A stretch of DNA of 64,000 bases from assembly GCA_965651265.1 (NCBI GenBank), contig CBFGRV010000008.1:25358-89357 (forward strand), in the 5' to 3' direction. Shown piece by piece: positions 1 to 8,102 of the stretch. The notes under the pieces are model-generated. The model did no database searches. It worked only from the letters and a program-made list of their open reading frames with translations, and had not been told where the DNA came from. The stretch's first letter is position 1; each line of letters begins with the position of its first letter. The DNA comes from CBFGRV01 sp965651265. Lineage in GTDB: Bacteria; Bacteroidota; Rhodothermia; Rhodothermales; VXPQ01. The position numbers and the translations under genes are program-made.

Positions 1-6
1 CACCGT

Positions 7-1407
7 ATGGAGAACACGACCCCCATCATCGAAGAGACGCAGCGGCCACCGGGGCTTCTGGAGGTCGACGCGGCTCTCGTGAGTGACATCACCGCGCTCC
101 TGGAGAGCGGCGCGGATGGGATGGTCATGAACCTGGTGGCCGATCTCTACCCGGCGGATCTTGGACTGCTGTTGACCCGGCTGCCCGCCGAGGGTGCCGA
201 GCGGCTCTTCGAGCTCCTCCCGAACGAGAAGGCCGGCCAGGTCCTCGCGGAGCTCGACGACGATTTCCGCGCACGCCTGCTCCACGAGGCCCACACGGAG
301 CGCCTGAAGGAGCTGATCGAAGAGCTCGAAACGGACGATGCAGCGGATGTCCTCGCCGACCTTCCGGAAGACGTCGCCTCCCAGGTGCTACCGCTGCTCG
401 AAGACAGCGAGGACGTCCGCGAGCTGCTCACCTACGACGAAGAGACGGCCGGCGGCATCATGGGCCGCGAATTCGTGGCCGTCCGGGAGACGAGCACCGT
501 GGCGGAGGCCACGGAAGAGGTGCGTCGCATGGCCGACATCGTCCATGACGTTTATGCCGTGTTCGTTCTGGACGAAGACCAGAAGCTTCTCGGCACCATC
601 TCGCTCAAGAAGCTGCTCCTGTCTCCCGCTCGCACGCCCGTCATCGACATCATGGATACGGACGTCATCACGACAACTCCGGACGTCGACCAGGAGGAGG
701 TCGGCCGAATCATGCAGAAATACGACCTTGTGTCGCTGCCCGTCGTGAGCCCCGAGGGTCGAATGCTCGGACGCATCACCATCGACGACATCGTGGATGT
801 GATCCGAGAGGAAGCGGAAGAGGACATCCAGTTGATGAGCGGTATGTCGGGTACGGAGGACCCGAGCGACACGGTCGGCCTCATCGTCAAAGGGCGCTTG
901 CCCTGGCTCATCGTCGGAATGTTCGGTGCGGGTTTATCCGGCGTCGTGATCGGCCGCTTCGAGCACGCCCTCGAGCAGGCCGTGGTGCTCGCCGCGTTCA
1001 TTCCAATCGTGATGGCGATGGCCGGCAACGCGGGCATCCAGAGCTCGTCGATCGTCGTCCAGGGCCTTGCCAGCGGTCAGCTATGGTCGAGCGACGTACT
1101 CCGCCGCCTCGCGAAGGAGCTGAGCGTAGCCCTCCTGAACGGATTTATTCTCGCCGCGATTCTCGGATTGGCCGTACTCGTGCTGCCGATCGAGGGCACC
1201 TACATCCCTAGTCTGGCGCTAACCGTCTCGCTCTCGATGCTCACCGTCATCGTGCTGGCCACGCTCATTGGCACGACGGTTCCGCTTCTGCTGAACAAGC
1301 TCAACATCGATCCGGCCCTCGCCACGGGACCGTTTATCACGACCAGCAACGACATCGTCGGCCTGACCGTGTACTTCCTGCTGGCGTCGTTGATCTATCT
1401 CCGGTAG
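7..1407 (+). CDS. mgtE: Magnesium transporter MgtE
   Basis: Inner-membrane Mg2+ channel/transporter of 466 residues, the full family length. The order is an acidic, helical MgtE N-terminal domain (about residues 30-135), a pair of CBS domains (about 140-265) that sense cytosolic Mg2+ in this family, and a C-terminal pore domain with five predicted membrane segments (about 290-466). The family signature GNAGIQ is near residue 340, and the last helix carries the conserved TTSNDIVGL with the pore-lining Asp. The ATG lies six bases from the window edge, so upstream signals cannot be seen. It converges on ccmE, with a hairpin in the 30-bp gap. The identification is secure. Confidence 0.96.
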   Translation: MENTTPIIEETQRPPGLLEVDAALVSDITALLESGADGMVMNLVADLYPADLGLLLTRLPAEGAERLFELLPNEKAGQVLAELDDDFRARLLHEAHTERLKELIEELETDDAADVLADLPEDVASQVLPLLEDSEDVRELLTYDEETAGGIMGREFVAVRETSTVAEATEEVRRMADIVHDVYAVFVLDEDQKLLGTISLKKLLLSPARTPVIDIMDTDVITTTPDVDQEEVGRIMQKYDLVSLPVVSPEGRMLGRITIDDIVDVIREEAEEDIQLMSGMSGTEDPSDTVGLIVKGRLPWLIVGMFGAGLSGVVIGRFEHALEQAVVLAAFIPIVMAMAGNAGIQSSSIVVQGLASGQLWSSDVLRRLAKELSVALLNGFILAAILGLAVLVLPIEGTYIPSLALTVSLSMLTVIVLATLIGTTVPLLLNKLNIDPALATGPFITTSNDIVGLTVYFLLASLIYLR

Positions 1408-1430
1408 CCGGAGACTCGCCCTGTCTCCGG
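1408..1430. terminator. Hairpin between convergent mgtE and ccmE
   Basis: CCGGAGAC (1408-1415) and GTCTCCGG (1423-1430) form a perfect 8-bp stem with a 7-nt loop directly after the mgtE stop. It sits between two convergent genes, so it could end transcription from both sides. There is no T-tract, so intrinsic termination is unproven. Confidence 0.6.
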
Positions 1431-1437
1431 GCTGAGC

Positions 1438-1827
1438 TCAAGCGCCGACCTCCTTGAAAGCCCGCTCATCGTTGTACTTGGACGGGCACTTGACGAGGAT
1501 GTGCTTGGCGACGAAGACGTCTCCCTCGGCCTGCCCCTCCACGACGAGCCGCTCCGCATCCTCGAAATTCGCGGGCTTCGGGTTGAGATAATGAACGAGG
1601 CGCACCTGGCCCGCCTCGTCCTTCATGTAGAAGCTGAAAATGTTGGCCTCGCGATCATAACTGTAGTTCCGCTCCTGGAGCCACTGCCCCACGACGTGGG
1701 CACTCGTGCCGGCGGCCTCTGCTTCCTGGAAGCTCATATACCCGCCCACCTGCTCGCCGAAGCTAAAGAACAGTAGGGCGCTGAAGCCCAACATCAAAAC
1801 AAGCCCGATGATCGCCTTTGGTCTCAT
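1438..1827 (-). CDS. ccmE: Cytochrome c maturation heme chaperone CcmE, CXXXY type
   Basis: Membrane-anchored periplasmic heme chaperone of cytochrome c maturation system I, 129 residues. An N-terminal membrane anchor (about residues 5-25) is followed by the small OB-fold domain. Classical CcmE binds heme covalently through His in HXXXY. Here the matching site reads KCPSKY, with Cys114 and Tyr118, which is the CXXXY variant known from archaea and some deltaproteobacteria. His109 lies five residues upstream of the Cys but is not spaced as HXXXY. It starts 9 bp after the ccmD-like gene and is the last gene of the murB-ccmB-ccmC-ccmD-ccmE run. The family is secure; which residue holds heme is inferred. 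Confidence 0.88.
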   Translation of the reverse strand: MRPKAIIGLVLMLGFSALLFFSFGEQVGGYMSFQEAEAAGTSAHVVGQWLQERNYSYDREANIFSFYMKDEAGQVRLVHYLNPKPANFEDAERLVVEGQAEGDVFVAKHILVKCPSKYNDERAFKEVGA

Positions 1828-1836
1828 GATCTCAGA

Positions 1837-2088
1837 TCAAGTATGGGTGGCATTTTCTGGAATGCGCTCTTCCAGGCTACGTTCCAGTTTCGCGATGCGC
1901 CGGTCAGTCCTGTAGATGAAGTAAACGAGGCCCAGCCAGATGATCAGAACCACGGCCAGCACCACGTAGAGCTTATCCTCGGCCAGCATCGTCCGCTCGA
2001 GGCCGGCCGGCTCTTGTTCGGGCACGTCCTGGCCGGCCCAAACGGAATCGTAGGGGGTCACCTGTTGCGTGAGCGGCTGGATGTTCAT
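1837..2088 (-). CDS. ccmD: CcmD-like small membrane protein
   Basis: 83-residue protein with one clear membrane helix (about residues 40-62) followed by a basic stretch and a short coiled segment, the shape of CcmD. CcmD helps release holo-CcmE from the CcmABC complex. The N-terminal 38 residues are polar and proline-containing, longer than in proteobacterial CcmD. Its ATG overlaps the ccmC stop (ATGA), implying translational coupling, and ccmE follows 9 bp later. The sequence itself is weakly conserved, so the call rests on size, topology and position. Confidence 0.75.
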   Translation of the reverse strand: MNIQPLTQQVTPYDSVWAGQDVPEQEPAGLERTMLAEDKLYVVLAVVLIIWLGLVYFIYRTDRRIAKLERSLEERIPENATHT

Positions 2089-2783
2089 GTGGGCACCTCG
2101 CGAAGGAGCTCGTCCGCCCGGAGGCGAGCCAAAGAGAGGCGGACTCGTTGCGTATAAAGCACCCAGAAGAGTCCGATGAATCCGATCACGGCCGGGTAGA
2201 AGACGAGACGCATCTCCGGGGCCGTTATCTCCGAAAAGGCGGGATTACCTTCTGCACCGGGATGGAGGCTCTCCATCTGTCGCGGAAGCACATACAGCAG
2301 AAACGGTACCGTCGCGGCCGCAAACAGATTGTACACGGCAGCGATGCGGCCACGCTTTTCGGGATCGTCGACGCTCGATCGTAAGGTAAAGTAGGCCCCG
2401 TAAATCAGGACCTGCACGGCCGCCATGGTCTGTTTCGGGTCGAAGTTCCACCAGATGCCCTGGCCCACATACCACGTGAAGCGCGCCCAAACGATGCCCG
2501 TGATCAGGCCCAGCAGGCCGAAGACGGCGCCCACAAGCGCCGCCTGCATGGCGCGGATGTCACGAACAGGGTCGCCGCTCTGCAGGTAACGAAACGAATG
2601 GTAAGCCGACACGATGGCCGCGGCCATCATCGTGAACCACATCGGCACGTGAAAATACAGATTTCGCGCGGTGTGCTCGAGGATGCTGATCTTCGGGATG
2701 GGCACCAGAAAACCCGCCAGCACGACGCCTGTCAGCCAGATCACGACTGCCGTTCGAACTATGCTGTACGACTTCCAGGACAT
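2085..2783 (-). CDS. ccmC: Heme exporter/handling protein CcmC
   Basis: Polytopic inner-membrane protein of the HHP (heme handling protein) family that presents heme to CcmE. It has about six membrane helices, a tryptophan-rich WWD-type loop (GQGIWWNFDPKQT) and two histidines placed like the CcmC axial ligands, in YFHVPMW and SLHPG. I chose the ATG at 2783, giving 232 residues. A TTG at 2843 would add 20 polar residues, and neither start has a good Shine-Dalgarno. It overlaps the ccmD start by 4 bp and follows ccmB after a gap of about 180 bp (118 bp with the TTG start). Confidence 0.92.
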   Translation of the reverse strand: MSWKSYSIVRTAVVIWLTGVVLAGFLVPIPKISILEHTARNLYFHVPMWFTMMAAAIVSAYHSFRYLQSGDPVRDIRAMQAALVGAVFGLLGLITGIVWARFTWYVGQGIWWNFDPKQTMAAVQVLIYGAYFTLRSSVDDPEKRGRIAAVYNLFAAATVPFLLYVLPRQMESLHPGAEGNPAFSEITAPEMRLVFYPAVIGFIGLFWVLYTQRVRLSLARLRADELLREVPT

Positions 2784-2961
2784 GACTCGAAGACCATCGT
2801 CCGGCGTCCATCCACCTCCCGGTTGGGTCTCAGGCTCGCTCAATAAAGATGAGGGGATGAGTTACTGGAACTGATGATGGGATGCTTCACGAGAGATGGG
2901 CGTTACGGGGCGATGGGGTTTTGCGCCATCCCCGTCGCCGATGGATGAATGACCATCATCA

Positions 2962-3633
2962 TCAATCGTTCCAGACGTGGTCGAACAGCAGAACCGAAGC
3001 CGTGATGACCACGCCGCCAAAGGCCACGAGAGTCGTGAGCTCATCGGCCGCAGCCGACCATCCCAGGCCGCCCTCCAGAGCGTGTCGAGATGCCGTCACG
3101 ACAGACATCAGGAGCGGCACCAGGACCGGAAACATCAGCACCGGTAAGAGCGCCCCCCTATTGGATGCACGTGCGATGATCGCGGCCAGCAGCGTAGTCG
3201 CGCCCGCGAGTCCGATGGATCCGAGCAGAAGGGCGCTCGCCAGCAGCCCCGGCTGCTCGATGCGGATGCTCAGGAATACTACCATCGCGAATACGGCGAT
3301 GACATTCATCACGAGCACCAGCAGCACATTGAAGAGAAGCTTCCCCGCGTAGACCATGCTCGGACGCGTGTTCAGCTGCAACAGCAAAACGGTCCCGCGC
3401 TCCTCTTCACTTACGAAGGCACGTCCAAGCCCGATCGAGGCGGAAAATAGAATGACGATCCACAACAGGGCCGACTGGACTCGCGGACTCACCGGTTCGG
3501 GACCGATTGCGAAGAGCATGAGCAGGATGGAGGCGATCACGAACATGAGCAGCATGTTGATCGCGTAGCGGCTGCGCAATTCGAGCCGCACATCTTTCTG
3601 GAAAACGGCCCAGGTGCCGTTCAGCCAGCTCAT
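2962..3633 (-). CDS. ccmB: Heme exporter membrane subunit CcmB
   Basis: 223-residue protein with six membrane helices, opening with FQKDVRLELRSRY, typical of CcmB. It carries the conserved EEERGTVLLLQL cytoplasmic segment. In the family CcmB pairs with the ATPase CcmA and with CcmC to load CcmE. An open frame runs upstream to 3963 but lies inside murB in another frame, so the ATG at 3633 is the start. That ATG overlaps the murB stop as ATGA. No ccmA gene is visible here, so the ATPase must lie elsewhere or be missing. Confidence 0.93.
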   Translation of the reverse strand: MSWLNGTWAVFQKDVRLELRSRYAINMLLMFVIASILLMLFAIGPEPVSPRVQSALLWIVILFSASIGLGRAFVSEEERGTVLLLQLNTRPSMVYAGKLLFNVLLVLVMNVIAVFAMVVFLSIRIEQPGLLASALLLGSIGLAGATTLLAAIIARASNRGALLPVLMFPVLVPLLMSVVTASRHALEGGLGWSAAADELTTLVAFGGVVITASVLLFDHVWND

Positions 3634-4646
3634 GCCTGTGCGTCGTCGACCCGCTGAGGGGCCTGTTTCGTGGGCGGATGAAACTCTCCAATGAAGGATA
3701 TCTCCGGCTCGAGATGATAGCCCGTCTCTCGCGCGACGACATTCTGCACGAGGTGAATGAGCGCCATCACATCCGCCGCTGTCGCCCCGCCGCGATTTAT
3801 CATGATGTTGGCGTGCCGTCGCGTGATCTCGGCTCCGCCGATGCGGGTGCCTTTCAGCCCGCATTGGTCGATCAGGCGTCCGGCGCCGATGCCTTCGATT
3901 TTCTTGAAGATGGACCCGGCGCTCGGCTCCGCGTCCAGCGGCGGGTGCCGCTCTCTCCGCCATTGCAGGTTTGCGGCCATGATCTCCTTCATCCGCTCGT
4001 GGTCGCCCGGCTCGAGCTGGAAGGTGACCGACAGTACGATGTCATCCCGCTCATGTAGAATGGAGTAGTCGTAGCCGAAATTGAAATATTCCGCATCGAC
4101 CGTCTTGCGATCGCCCTCCGCGGTGAGGATATCAGCCTCGCGGACGACTTCTTCGATGAACATCGTGCGCTCGCGCTCGGGGGGCGGCGAGAGAAAGTGC
4201 AGGTTCTGCCAGATCGCGCCGCCGACGGTGGACGGAATGCCGACGTAATGCTCCAGCCCCGACAAGCCTTCTTCAACGGCCAGATGGATGAGGTCTGGAT
4301 AAATGATGGCCCCGCTCTCCACCCAGATCTGCCCGGCCGCGCGGTCGACCCGCACCCTGTTGGCAGCATTGTGGATGACGAGCCCGCGGAAGCCGCCATC
4401 TCCCACAAGAATATTAGCCCCGCAGCCGAGCAGGAAGTACGGGACCGAGAGCTCGCGGGCGAGCGTAACCGCTCGTGCGAGGTCTTCCATAGATCGGGGC
4501 TCGTAGAACAAATCGGCCGGACCGCCGATCTTGAACGTCGTATACGGCGCGAGTAAGATGTTGCGCTGGAGGCCCCGCAAGCCATCCTCCAGTTCCTCGA
4601 GGGTCGACTTGCTCAGCGATTCTTCAATGTGCATGTGTGTACTCAT
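3630..4646 (-). CDS. murB: UDP-N-acetylenolpyruvoylglucosamine reductase MurB
   Basis: Cytosolic FAD/NADPH enzyme that reduces UDP-GlcNAc-enolpyruvate to UDP-MurNAc for peptidoglycan, 338 residues. The FAD domain shows FKIGGPADLF, LLGCGANILVGDGGF and GIPSTVGGAIWQN. The C-terminal domain has the catalytic serine in EPSAGSIFKK and the catalytic glutamate in LEPEISFIGEF. The segment usually written YRxS reads FGYDYSILH, so Asp stands where Arg is common. It heads the run leading into ccmB with an ATGA overlap. It is divergent from the alkyltransferase-like gene, with about 106 bp between them. Confidence 0.96.
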   Translation of the reverse strand: MSTHMHIEESLSKSTLEELEDGLRGLQRNILLAPYTTFKIGGPADLFYEPRSMEDLARAVTLARELSVPYFLLGCGANILVGDGGFRGLVIHNAANRVRVDRAAGQIWVESGAIIYPDLIHLAVEEGLSGLEHYVGIPSTVGGAIWQNLHFLSPPPERERTMFIEEVVREADILTAEGDRKTVDAEYFNFGYDYSILHERDDIVLSVTFQLEPGDHERMKEIMAANLQWRRERHPPLDAEPSAGSIFKKIEGIGAGRLIDQCGLKGTRIGGAEITRRHANIMINRGGATAADVMALIHLVQNVVARETGYHLEPEISFIGEFHPPTKQAPQRVDDAQA

Positions 4647-4752
4647 CGTCTGGCGTCCACTAAACGTGCCGGCACGAGGGCTTGTTGCCGCAAGTGGTCA
4701 TCGGATAGAACGTCCGGACTCGACTGTGAACCATCACTCCGAATCCTTAGTC

Positions 4753-5187
4753 ATGCCGGATCAACCTGAATCTTATCGCCGTGGAGGTAATGCAAAAGGT
4801 GATAGCCCCGCCGATTTCTTCTCTCGCGTGTGGGATGTCGTCGCGCAGATTCCCTTCGGAAAGGTTACCACGTACGGTCACATCGCGGAATACCTGGGAG
4901 TCCGCAGTGCGGCACGCACGGTGGGATGGGCGCTGAACGGCGCATCGGCCGCGGGCTTGCCATGCCATCGTGTGGTGAACCGGTTCGGCGCGTTGACCGG
5001 GAAGCGACACTTCGAGGGACCTAGCGTCATGGAGGAGAGGCTCCTGTCGGAAGGCGTCACCTTCACCGATGACGGATGCGTGGATCTGGGGAAACACCTC
5101 TGGATCCCCGGCAAGCCTTCATCAAGCGGGCTCGACGACTTTGGACAGCTCCTCCCAGAAGCCCGGGAAGGAGACGCCGGAGCATGA
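4753..5187 (+). CDS. MGMT-family alkyltransferase-like protein with retained Cys
   Basis: 144-residue protein matching only the DNA-binding/active-site domain of O6-alkylguanine-DNA alkyltransferases: IPFGKVTTYGHIAEYLG helix-turn-helix region, then the active-site loop LPCHRVVNRFG with Cys71. Short alkyltransferase-like (ATL) proteins normally have Trp or Ala at that Cys, so this one may still accept an alkyl group. The ATG at 4753 is preferred; an in-frame GTG lies slightly upstream at about 4726, and the open frame before it is antisense to murB. The last 22 codons overlap the 3' end of convergent aroA by 66 bp. Confidence 0.85.
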   Translation: MPDQPESYRRGGNAKGDSPADFFSRVWDVVAQIPFGKVTTYGHIAEYLGVRSAARTVGWALNGASAAGLPCHRVVNRFGALTGKRHFEGPSVMEERLLSEGVTFTDDGCVDLGKHLWIPGKPSSSGLDDFGQLLPEAREGDAGA

Positions 5188-6429
5188 GGCCCGATCGATC
5201 GTTGTTTCGCCCTTCGCGATCAGCCCGGCCACAGCCATCGCCATGGCTATGCGGTGGTCGCCGTAGCTACTGACTGCCGTGCCCATGAGGGTGGCGGGCC
5301 CTTGAATGGCGAAGCCGTCCTCGAACTCCTCGACGTCGGCCCCCAAGGCGCTCAGATTATCCACCATCGCGCGGATCCGGTCTGTCTCTTTCACGCGGAG
5401 TTCGCTCGCGCCGCGAATTTCTGTACGCCCCTCGGCGGCCGTGGCCGCCACAGCGAGAATCGGAATCTCGTCGATCAGAATCGGGATGATATCCCCTTCG
5501 ACACTGATGGCATTGAGCTGAGACGGTTTCACGATCAAGTCGCCCACCTGCTCGCCTGAATACTCGGCTTCGTTGGAGATCTCGATCTCGGCGCCCATCG
5601 CCTGCAGTACATCGAGGAGTGCGCACCGGGTGGGGTTGAGGCCAACCTGTTCCATCCGCACCTCACCCTCTTGCGCGAGCGCAGCAGCCACGATAAAAAA
5701 GGCTGCCGCAGAAAAATCATGGGGGATGGTCCAGGCTCTGGCCGAAATCGTGGTCCCTTCGTCGAGCATGATGCGTCTCTCGCCGCCGAAATCGAGCGTC
5801 GACAGCCCCAGCATTCGCTCCGTGTGGTCTCGGGAAACGGATTCTTCGATGACCGTCGTGGGGCCCTTTGCGTAGAGTCCGGCCAGGAGCACGCAGGATT
5901 TCACCTGCGCCGAGGGGATCGGCAGCCGATAAGTGATTCCATGTAGCCTGTGGCCGCCCTCGATGCGAATCGGCGCGTGCCCTTCGGTAAGGTGAAGCGA
6001 GGCGCCCATCTGGCGAAGGGGCTTGGCGATGCGTTCCATCGGGCGGCGATTGAGCGATTCATCTCCCTGAATCGTGCTGTCGAAAGTCTGGCCGGCCAGG
6101 AGGCCTGCCAGCAGGCGCATCGTCGTGCCCGAATTGCCGGCATCGAGCGGCGCGGACGGTGCCGACAAGCCATGCAACCCACGACCATGAATGCGGAGCT
6201 CATCACCCGCCTCTTCGATCTCGATTCCCAGCTGCGAGATGCACGCGAGCGTGGAGCGCGGATCTGCCGATCGTGGGAAGTTGATGATGTCCGACGTGCC
6301 GTCGCCCACTGCCGCGAATAGAGCTGCTCGGTGAGCGATGGATTTGTCGGATGGTAAGCTCGGCGAGCCGAAAACCCGCCCCACGGGACGAATGACCGCC
6401 CGGTCAAGCGTCGCGTCATAGGAAATCAT
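5122..6429 (-). CDS. aroA: 3-phosphoshikimate 1-carboxyvinyltransferase (EPSP synthase)
   Basis: Shikimate-pathway enzyme joining PEP to shikimate-3-phosphate, 435 residues, full length. Visible family motifs are SDKSIAHRAALFA near the N terminus, LDAGNSGTTMRLLAGLLAG around residues 95-113, the SRDHTERML loop, and YGDHRIAMAMAVAGL near the C terminus. The LDAGNSGTTMRL form resembles the Bacillus/cyanobacterial type rather than the enterobacterial LGNAGTAMRPL. It lies 25 bp downstream of the adenosine deaminase gene on the same strand, probably in one operon. Its 3' end overlaps the convergent alkyltransferase-like gene. Confidence 0.97.
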   Translation of the reverse strand: MISYDATLDRAVIRPVGRVFGSPSLPSDKSIAHRAALFAAVGDGTSDIINFPRSADPRSTLACISQLGIEIEEAGDELRIHGRGLHGLSAPSAPLDAGNSGTTMRLLAGLLAGQTFDSTIQGDESLNRRPMERIAKPLRQMGASLHLTEGHAPIRIEGGHRLHGITYRLPIPSAQVKSCVLLAGLYAKGPTTVIEESVSRDHTERMLGLSTLDFGGERRIMLDEGTTISARAWTIPHDFSAAAFFIVAAALAQEGEVRMEQVGLNPTRCALLDVLQAMGAEIEISNEAEYSGEQVGDLIVKPSQLNAISVEGDIIPILIDEIPILAVAATAAEGRTEIRGASELRVKETDRIRAMVDNLSALGADVEEFEDGFAIQGPATLMGTAVSSYGDHRIAMAMAVAGLIAKGETTIDRASCSGVSFPGFWEELSKVVEPA

Positions 6430-6454
6430 GGGCGAGACTCCAAATCGTATCGCG

Positions 6455-7540
6455 TCATCGAGGCTCTATGGCAGAGGTGCTTTCGATGGCCGCCTGGCTC
6501 GATGATCCCTGCTGCAGCTCCTCCCGGGCGGTGCGGACGTAGGCCTGCTTGTCCTCCCACGGAAGAAAGGCATGTCGGAATCCGTTGATAACCACCTGCC
6601 GCAGGTCCTCTTCCGAGACACCGACTTCCGCGTGAGCCCGAAATAGCTCATCGGTGACCGTCGTTCGACTGAAGAGGCGGTTGTCCGTATTGATGGTCAC
6701 CGGCACACCGCGCTCGATATACGTCGCCAGGGGGTGAAGATCCAGACTTTCGACTACATGCGTCTGCACATTGCTCGTGGGGCAGACTTCAAGCGGAATC
6801 TGGTGATCGACGAAGTATCGCATCAAGGCATCATCCTGGTAGAGCGACGTCCCGTGGCCGATTCGGTGGGCGCCGCAGAAGAAGAGCGCCTGGTGGATGG
6901 AGTCGGGGCCCCAGGATTCGCCGGCATGGATGGTCAGGTTCAGCAGATGATTACGCGCATAATAGAACGCGTGCAGATGATGTTTTGGCGGATTTCCCGC
7001 CTCACCACCGGCAAGATCGAATCCAACCACACCACGGCCGAAATAGGATACGGCCAGCTCGGCGAGTCGCAACGATTCGCTTTCGTAGCGGTCGCGGAGG
7101 CCACAGATGATGACGGCAGTGCGAATGGGGAAGTCCCGCTCTGCGCGCCGGAGGCCGTCCAGGACGGCATCATTGATTTCCTCGAGCGTTAAACCTTCCT
7201 CCGTATGCAGGATCGGCGAATAGCGAACCTCCAGGTACCGCACGTTCTCGCGCGCATTGTCCTCGGCAAGTTCATAGGCAATCCGGGAAAGGGCCGCCCG
7301 CGTCTGCATGAGCGGAATCGTATATCGAAACCAGAGGAGATAGCTCTCGAGCGACTCGGACTCGTCGATCTTCCGAAGGGCCTCGAGCAGTCCTTCCCTC
7401 GAATCAGCCGGAAGGAGCGCGCTCAATCCCTGAGTGCGGGCGAGATCCAGCATGGTCTCGATGCGCAATGAGCCATCGAGGTGACAGTGAAGCTCTGCCT
7501 TGGGCCACGCCAGAATGTCTTCGCGAGTCAGGGTGGGCAT
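6455..7540 (-). CDS. add: Adenosine deaminase
   Basis: Zinc-dependent purine deaminase (adenosine to inosine) of the amidohydrolase superfamily, 361 residues. Metal and catalytic motifs are all present: HCHLDG (His18, His20), HAGES in the middle, RIGHGTSL, and INTDNRLFS in place of the NTDDP seen in other members. NTDN is usual in one bacterial Add group. The last 20 residues are a low-complexity Ser/Ala tail. The ATG at 7540 is the natural start because the PKAELHCHLDG opening begins 12 residues in. It is transcribed away from tatA and is followed by aroA after 25 bp. Confidence 0.94.
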   Translation of the reverse strand: MPTLTREDILAWPKAELHCHLDGSLRIETMLDLARTQGLSALLPADSREGLLEALRKIDESESLESYLLWFRYTIPLMQTRAALSRIAYELAEDNARENVRYLEVRYSPILHTEEGLTLEEINDAVLDGLRRAERDFPIRTAVIICGLRDRYESESLRLAELAVSYFGRGVVGFDLAGGEAGNPPKHHLHAFYYARNHLLNLTIHAGESWGPDSIHQALFFCGAHRIGHGTSLYQDDALMRYFVDHQIPLEVCPTSNVQTHVVESLDLHPLATYIERGVPVTINTDNRLFSRTTVTDELFRAHAEVGVSEEDLRQVVINGFRHAFLPWEDKQAYVRTAREELQQGSSSQAAIESTSAIEPR

Positions 7541-7762
7541 GCGGTCTCCGATTCTACAATTTGATGACTTACCTTTCGAGACTAAGTCCAGTTTCGAGGG
7601 GAGGGATCAGGCGGTTCGAATCGGAACAGACCCTACCCGGTAACGTTTTCGTGCTACTGATCCGGCCAAGATTTCGCTTGCCACCGGCTTCGTCGACTGC
7701 TTTCCTATTTTGCCAGGCTCGAGCGGCCGGTGTTCTCAAAATAAGCTCATAGGTGAATCATT

Positions 7763-8086
7763 ATGGGTGGCATTGGAACGTGGGAGATCCTGCTGATTTT
7801 CCTCGTCGTTCTGCTCGTTTTCGGTGCAAAGAGGATTCCCGAGATCGCGCGGGGCCTCGGCAAGGGAATCCGCGAGTTCAAAGACGCGACGACGGAGATC
7901 AAGAACGAGCTCAATCTGGACGATACGCGGCAGCGGATCCAGCACCCGCGCCCCCCGCAGCACGGAAGCACGGCGCCACGAGCCGACACGTATCAACGGC
8001 CGACCGAGACCCACTCGGAACCTCATCCGCATGCCGGCGCGCCGACGGATAGTCCCGCGGCGGCTGATACCGGCGCGGCTGATTGA
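7763..8086 (+). CDS. tatA: Sec-independent translocase subunit TatA/TatE
   Basis: 107-residue component of the twin-arginine pore. It has a short N-terminal membrane helix (about residues 6-24), the FGAKRIPEIARGLGKGI hinge and an amphipathic helix, as expected for TatA. The C-terminal 45 residues are a His/Pro/Thr-rich tail likely to be disordered. No tatB or tatC is in the window. gatA begins 16 bp after its stop, so the two are probably cotranscribed. The 222-bp gap upstream, divergent from add, must hold a promoter, but I cannot point to a convincing one. Confidence 0.94.
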   Translation: MGGIGTWEILLIFLVVLLVFGAKRIPEIARGLGKGIREFKDATTEIKNELNLDDTRQRIQHPRPPQHGSTAPRADTYQRPTETHSEPHPHAGAPTDSPAAADTGAAD

Positions 8087-8102
8087 GCATCGACTTTCCG
8101 AG

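Noticed and set aside
552..1037. Minus-strand gene inside mgtE
   Set aside because: Shadow of mgtE with Ser/Ile/Met bias and no ribosome site.
2882..3352. Plus-strand gene opposite ccmB
   Set aside because: Antisense shadow with Ser/Thr/Arg-biased composition; ccmB on the minus strand explains the region.
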